10,112 nucleotides of DNA from Archangium sp. (GTDB taxonomy: Bacteria > Myxococcota > Myxococcia > Myxococcales > Myxococcaceae): positions 1 through 10,112 of the forward strand of contig JAEUJT010000472.1 of the NCBI GenBank assembly GCA_016793525.1. Reading direction: 5' to 3'. A program made the position numbers and the translations under genes. Within the stretch, counting starts at the first letter, position 1. Each line of letters opens with the position of its first letter. Below are positions 5,894-10,112 of this stretch, piece by piece. Below the pieces are notes generated by a model, which worked only from the letters and a program-made list of their open reading frames with translations, made no database searches and was not told the DNA's origin.

Positions 5894-8800
5894 ACATCTC
5901 CGAGCCCTTCATTCGGCGGCCCGTCGCGACGACGCTGCTGACGGTCGGGCTGCTGCTCTCGAGCATCGTGGCGTTTCGCGCGCTGCCCGTCGCCGCGCTG
6001 CCCCAGGTCGACTACCCCACCATCGTGGTGTCGACGTCGCTCCCTGGGGCGAGCGCAGACACCATGGCCTCGGGGGTGACGACCCCGCTCGAGCGGCAGT
6101 TCGGCCAGATGCCGTCGCTCAACCAGATGACCTCGGTGAGCAGCCAAGGCACGTCGCAGATCACGCTTCAGTTCGAGCTCGACCGAGGCATCGACGCGGC
6201 GGAGCAAGACGTGCAGGCGGCCATCAACGCGGCGACCAGCGTGCTGCCCCGCTCGCTCCCGGCGCCGCCGACGTACAGCAAGAGCAACCCCGCCGACACG
6301 CCGATTCTCACGCTCGCACTCACCTCGACGTCGCTCTCGCTGCGGGAGGTCGCGGACCAGGCAGACTCGATCCTCGGGCAGAAGATCTCCCAGGTGCCTG
6401 GCGTGGGCCTGGTGGCGCTGAGCGGGGGCCAGAAGCCGGCGGTGCGCGTGCAGGTCGACCCGCAATCGCTCGCGGGAACAGGGCTCACCCTCGAAGACGT
6501 GCGAACCGCGCTGGTGGCGGCGAACGTGAACCAACCCAAAGGCACGCTCGACGGCGCGCGGCAGGCGTACACACTTGCGGCCGACGATCAGCTGACCAAC
6601 GCGGAGTCGTTCAAGCCGGTGGTGCTGGCGTGGAAAGACGGCGCTCCCGTTCGGCTGCGCGAGGTGGCCACCGTCATCGACGGCGTGGAGAACGACTCAC
6701 TCGCGGGCTGGGCGAACACCTCCCGCGCGGTGATCGTCAACGTGCAGCGACAGCCGGGCGCCAACGTGATCCAAGTGGCAGACCGGGTGAAGGCGCTGCT
6801 GCCTCAACTCCAAGCATCGCTGGCGCAAGGCCTCAAAGTGACAGTGCTGTCAGATCGCACGGAGACGGTGCGTGCCTCGGTGGAGGACGTGGAGTTCACC
6901 TTGGTGATCACCATGGGCTTGGTGGTGCTGGTGATCTTCGCGTTCTTACGGAACGTGCGGGCCACGCTCATTCCCGCGGTGACGGTGCCGCTCTCGCTCG
7001 CCGGCACCTTCGGGGTGATGGCGCTCATGGGCTTCAGCCTCAACAACCTGTCGTTGATGGCGCTGACCATCTCCACCGGCTTCGTGGTCGACGACGCGAT
7101 CGTGATGCTCGAGAACATCGCCCGCTACATCGAGGAGGGCGATTCCCCGCTCGACGCGGCGCTCAAGGGCGCGAAGCAGATCGGCTTCACCATCATCTCG
7201 CTCACGGTGTCGCTCGTGGCGGTGCTGATTCCCCTGCTGTTCATGGGAGGGCTCATCGGCCGGCTGTTCCGCGAGTTCGCCATCACCCTGAGCGCGGCCA
7301 TCGCGGTGTCGGCGGTGCTCTCGCTGACGTTGACGCCGATGATGGGCGCGGTGCTCTTGCGCCCGGAGCGACCGTCGGCGGAGCGGGGGTGGCTCTTCTA
7401 CCTCTCCGAGAGCGCGTTCGATGGAATGCTCGCGGCGTACAAGGCAGGCCTCGGCTGGGTGCTCAACCACCAGCGGCTCACGCTGCTGGTGACCTTCGCG
7501 ACGCTGGTGGCGACGGTGGTGCTGGCGGTCGTCATTCCCAAGGGGTTCTTCCCCATTCAAGACACCGGGCTGATCCTCGGCGTGACGCAAGCCGGGCCCG
7601 ACGTGTCGTTCGCGCGAATGAGCGAGCTGCAGGAGAAGGTCATCGCCCGGGTGCTCAAAGACGCCGACGTGGAGAGCGTGGCTGGCTTCATCGGCGCCGA
7701 CGGCACGAACGCGACGACGAACAGCGGCCGGCTCAGCATCACCTTGAAACCGCGGGCAGAGCGAGACGCCGACGCGCAGCAGATCATCCGCGCGCTCCAG
7801 TACCAGCTCGCCGCGCTGGAGGGCGTCTCGGTGTACCTGCAAGCCGCGCAGGATCTGCAGATCGATACACGGCTCAGTCGCACCCAGTACCAGTTCACGC
7901 TCGAAGACGCCGATTCAGCCGAGCTCGAGGTCTGGGCGCCGAAGATCCTCGAGAAGCTGCAGGCGCTGCCGGAGTTGCGCGACGTCGCGAGCGACCAGCA
8001 AGAGCAAGGTCCGGTGACCCACCTCACCATCGACCGAGACACCGCCTCCCGGCTGGGCGTCTCCACCCAGACCATCGACGACACGCTCTACGACGCGTTC
8101 GGGCAGCGGCAGATCTCCACCATCTTCACCCAGCTCAACTTGTACCGGGTGATCCTCGAGGTGCGGCCAGGTGACTCCGCAGACGCGAGGGCGCTCTCGG
8201 GGCTGTACGTGAGGTCAGCGACAGGAGAGCCCATACCGCTCACCAGCCTGGTGCACGTCGAGACCGCGCGCGCGCCGCTGGCCATCAATCACCAGGGGCA
8301 GTTTCGAGCGGTGACGTTGTCGTTCTACACCGCGCCGGGCACCTCGCTGGGACAGGCGGTCGACGCGATCAACCTCGCGCGCGGGGAGCTCGACGTTCCA
8401 CCAGGCGTGCACGGCACCTTCCAAGGCGCGGCGCAGGCATTTTCGGATTCGCTCGAGAGCGAGCCGCTGCTGATCCTGGCGGCGCTCATCACCGTCTACA
8501 TCGTGCTCGGCGTTCTCTACGAGAGCTTCATTCACCCCATCACCATTCTCTCCACGCTGCCGTCGGCCGGCGTGGGCGCTTTTCTGGCGTTGATGGCCGC
8601 GGGCATGGAGTTCTCGATCATCGCGCTCATCGGCATCGTGCTGCTGATCGGCATCGTGAAGAAAAACGCCATCATGATGATCGACTTCGCGCTCGAGGCC
8701 GAACGCGACCAGCACCTCTCTCCGCGCGAGGCGATCTCCCAGGCCTGCCTGCTGCGGTTCCGGCCGATCATGATGACGACGCTGGCGGCGCTGCTGGGCG

Positions 8801-8997
8801 GCTTGCCGCTGGCGATCGGCTCGGGCACCGGCGCGGAGCTCCGTCAGCCGCTCGGCGTCAGCATCGTAGGCGGGCTTATTATCTCGCAGCTCCTCACCCT
8901 CTTCACGACGCCGGTCATCTACCTGGCGATGGAGCGGTTCTCTCGGTGGCTGAAGTCACTCCGCCGCGCAGCGGTGCCCCAACCGGAGACGCCATGA
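5890..8997 (+). CDS. mdtB: MdtB-type RND multidrug efflux permease
   Basis: A complete 1035-residue RND (AcrB-family) inner-membrane transporter driven by the proton gradient. The fold is the usual twelve membrane helices with two large periplasmic loops (about 30-335 and 555-860). The proton-relay residues are all present: D401/D402 in [13 protein letters not shown] (helix 4), K925 in [14 protein letters not shown] (helix 10), and R956 and T963 in [14 protein letters not shown], matching AcrB D407/D408, K940, R971 and T978. Blocks such as [32 protein letters not shown] and LSINHQ-like [11 protein letters not shown] point to MdtB rather than MdtC or AcrB. In E. coli MdtB and MdtC assemble as a heterotrimer, and both subunits are encoded here in the same order. 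Only a weak GGTG (5879-5882) precedes the ATG, so translation probably depends on coupling to mdtA through the ATGA overlap; the stop again overlaps mdtC by ATGA. Confidence 0.95.
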   Translation: [1035 protein letters not shown]

Positions 8998-10112
8998 ACC
9001 TCTCCGCCCCCTTCATCGCGCGCCCGGTGGCGACGACGTTGCTGGCGGCGGCGATTCTGCTGGCGGGCGGCTTTGGGTTTTCACGGCTCTCGGTGTCTCC
9101 GCTGCCGCGGGTCGACTTCCCCACCATCAACGTGAGCGCGGCGCTGCCCGGCGCGAGCCCGGAGACGATGGCGTCGGCGGTGGCGACTCCGCTGGAGCGG
9201 CGCTTCGGGCGCATCGCCGGGGTGACGGAGATCACCTCGACCAGCTCGTTGGGCACCAGCTCCATCACCTTGCAGTTCGATCTGAACCGCGACGTCGAGT
9301 CAGCCGCGCGCGACGTGCAGGCCGCCATCAACGCGGCCAGCGCCGAGCTGCCCACCAACCTCCCCTTCCGCCCGACGTACCGAAAGGTGAACCCCGCCGA
9401 CGCGCCGACGATGATCGTGGCGCTCACCTCGAAAACCGAGCCGCTCTCGCGCATCTTCGACAGCGCCAACACCGTGCTGGCGCAGAAGATCGCGCAGGTC
9501 GAAGGCGTCGGTCAGGTCTTCGTCGGCGGAGGGCAGCAGCCGGCGGTGCGCGTGCAGGCCGACCCGCGGGCGCTGGCGGGCGTGGGCCTGACGCTCGAAG
9601 ACGTGCGCACCACCTTGGCGTCGAGCACCGCGAACCAACCGAAAGGGACATTGGAGGGCGGAGGCCAGGCGTCTCCCATCACCGCCAACGATCAGCTCTT
9701 CGGCGCGGCGAGCTACCGGCAGTTGGTGCTCAAGGCCGACGGGCAAGCCGTGGTGCGCCTGGGCGACGTGGCGAAGGTGTTCGACGACGTCGAGAACAAC
9801 CGAGCGGCGGCGTGGGTCAATGGCACACGCGCGGTGCTGCTGATCATGCGGCGTCAGCCCGGCGCCAACATCATCGAGACCAACGAGCGGATCCGCGCGC
9901 TGCTGCCCACGCTCAAGACCTCCATCTCGCCGGCCATCGACCTCGAGGTGGTGCTCGATCGCACCAAGACGATTCGCGCCTCGGTCGACGAGGTGGAGAA
10001 GACGCTCGCGCTGAGCGTGGTGCTGGTGGTGGCGGTGGTGTTCGTCTTCCTCCGCTCGGTGCGGGCGACGGCGATACCCAGCGTGGCGGTGACGTTGTCG
10101 CTGGTGGGCACC
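8994..10112 (+). CDS. mdtC: MdtC-type RND multidrug efflux permease (3' end outside the window)
   Basis: The first 373 residues of a second RND permease; the frame is still open at the right edge, which cuts the gene at the start of membrane helix 3, before the helix-4 proton-relay aspartates. The N-terminal helix begins [17 protein letters not shown], followed by the first periplasmic loop. [39 protein letters not shown] and [13 protein letters not shown] match the MdtC branch (E. coli MdtC has [39 protein letters not shown]), distinguishing it from the MdtB-type gene upstream. Helix 2 lies near 339-357. GGAG at 8985-8988 stands 5 nt before the ATG, which overlaps the mdtB stop in ATGA. A full-length product of roughly 1000-1050 residues is expected from the family. 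It would be the partner of MdtB in a mixed trimer; this stoichiometry is known from E. coli and inferred here. Confidence 0.95.
   Translation, partial: [373 protein letters not shown]

Noticed and set aside
5880..8174. 764-codon plus-strand frame overlapping mdtB
   Set aside because: It is an Arg/Gly/Ala-rich frame-shifted shadow of mdtB, whose own frame carries every RND motif.
1..10112. tRNA or rRNA genes, CRISPR arrays, insertion sequences or attachment sites
   Set aside because: No cloverleaf-like segment, regular spacer array, transposase-like protein or terminal inverted repeat was seen on either strand by reading.

Overview
The window is strongly GC-rich DNA with dense genes, all on the + strand, and G/C-dominated third codon positions. 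Codon habit, GTG starts and the gene mix (a GAF histidine kinase, a LytS/LytTR pair and an MdtABC-type RND pump) would fit a myxobacterium or another GC-rich Gram-negative proteobacterium-like lineage. The organism call is an inference; only the Gram-negative envelope is well supported, because the tripartite efflux system needs an outer membrane.

Layout: (1) positions 1-56 look like the last codons of an unidentified gene entering from the left; (2) 99-1403 is a soluble GAF-domain histidine kinase with no cognate regulator in view; (3) 1518-3355 is a membrane-bound LytS-family histidine kinase overlapping by 4 bp a LytTR-type response regulator; (4) 3468 to the right edge is an efflux operon: a TolC-family outer membrane channel, an MdtA-type periplasmic adaptor, an MdtB-type RND permease and an MdtC-type RND permease cut by the window end. 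The four junctions inside the two operons (lytS/lytTR, tolC/mdtA, mdtA/mdtB, mdtB/mdtC) are all 4-bp ATGA overlaps, so translation is probably coupled.

Working model: MdtB and MdtC would form a heteromeric proton-driven inner-membrane pump, MdtA bridges it to the TolC channel, and toxic compounds leave the cell. In E. coli the homologous mdtABC operon lies beside the BaeS/BaeR two-component genes; here a LytS/LytTR pair occupies the neighbouring position and may be the local regulator.

The most interesting non-coding signal is the 106-bp gap between the LytTR gene and tolC. It holds three related 11-bp direct repeats at an exact 21-bp period (3363, 3384, 3405), the geometry expected for LytTR proteins. 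The last repeat abuts a GGAAC-N17-CGTC arrangement resembling an extracytoplasmic-function sigma promoter. A weaker set of similar sites in the opposite orientation lies upstream of the lytS gene. The two histidine kinase genes both begin with GTG, lack a Shine-Dalgarno sequence and have TAnnnT exactly 6 nt before the start, which suggests leaderless transcripts. I see no RNA genes, mobile elements, CRISPR arrays or clear terminators, and no gene-free stretch above 300 bases.
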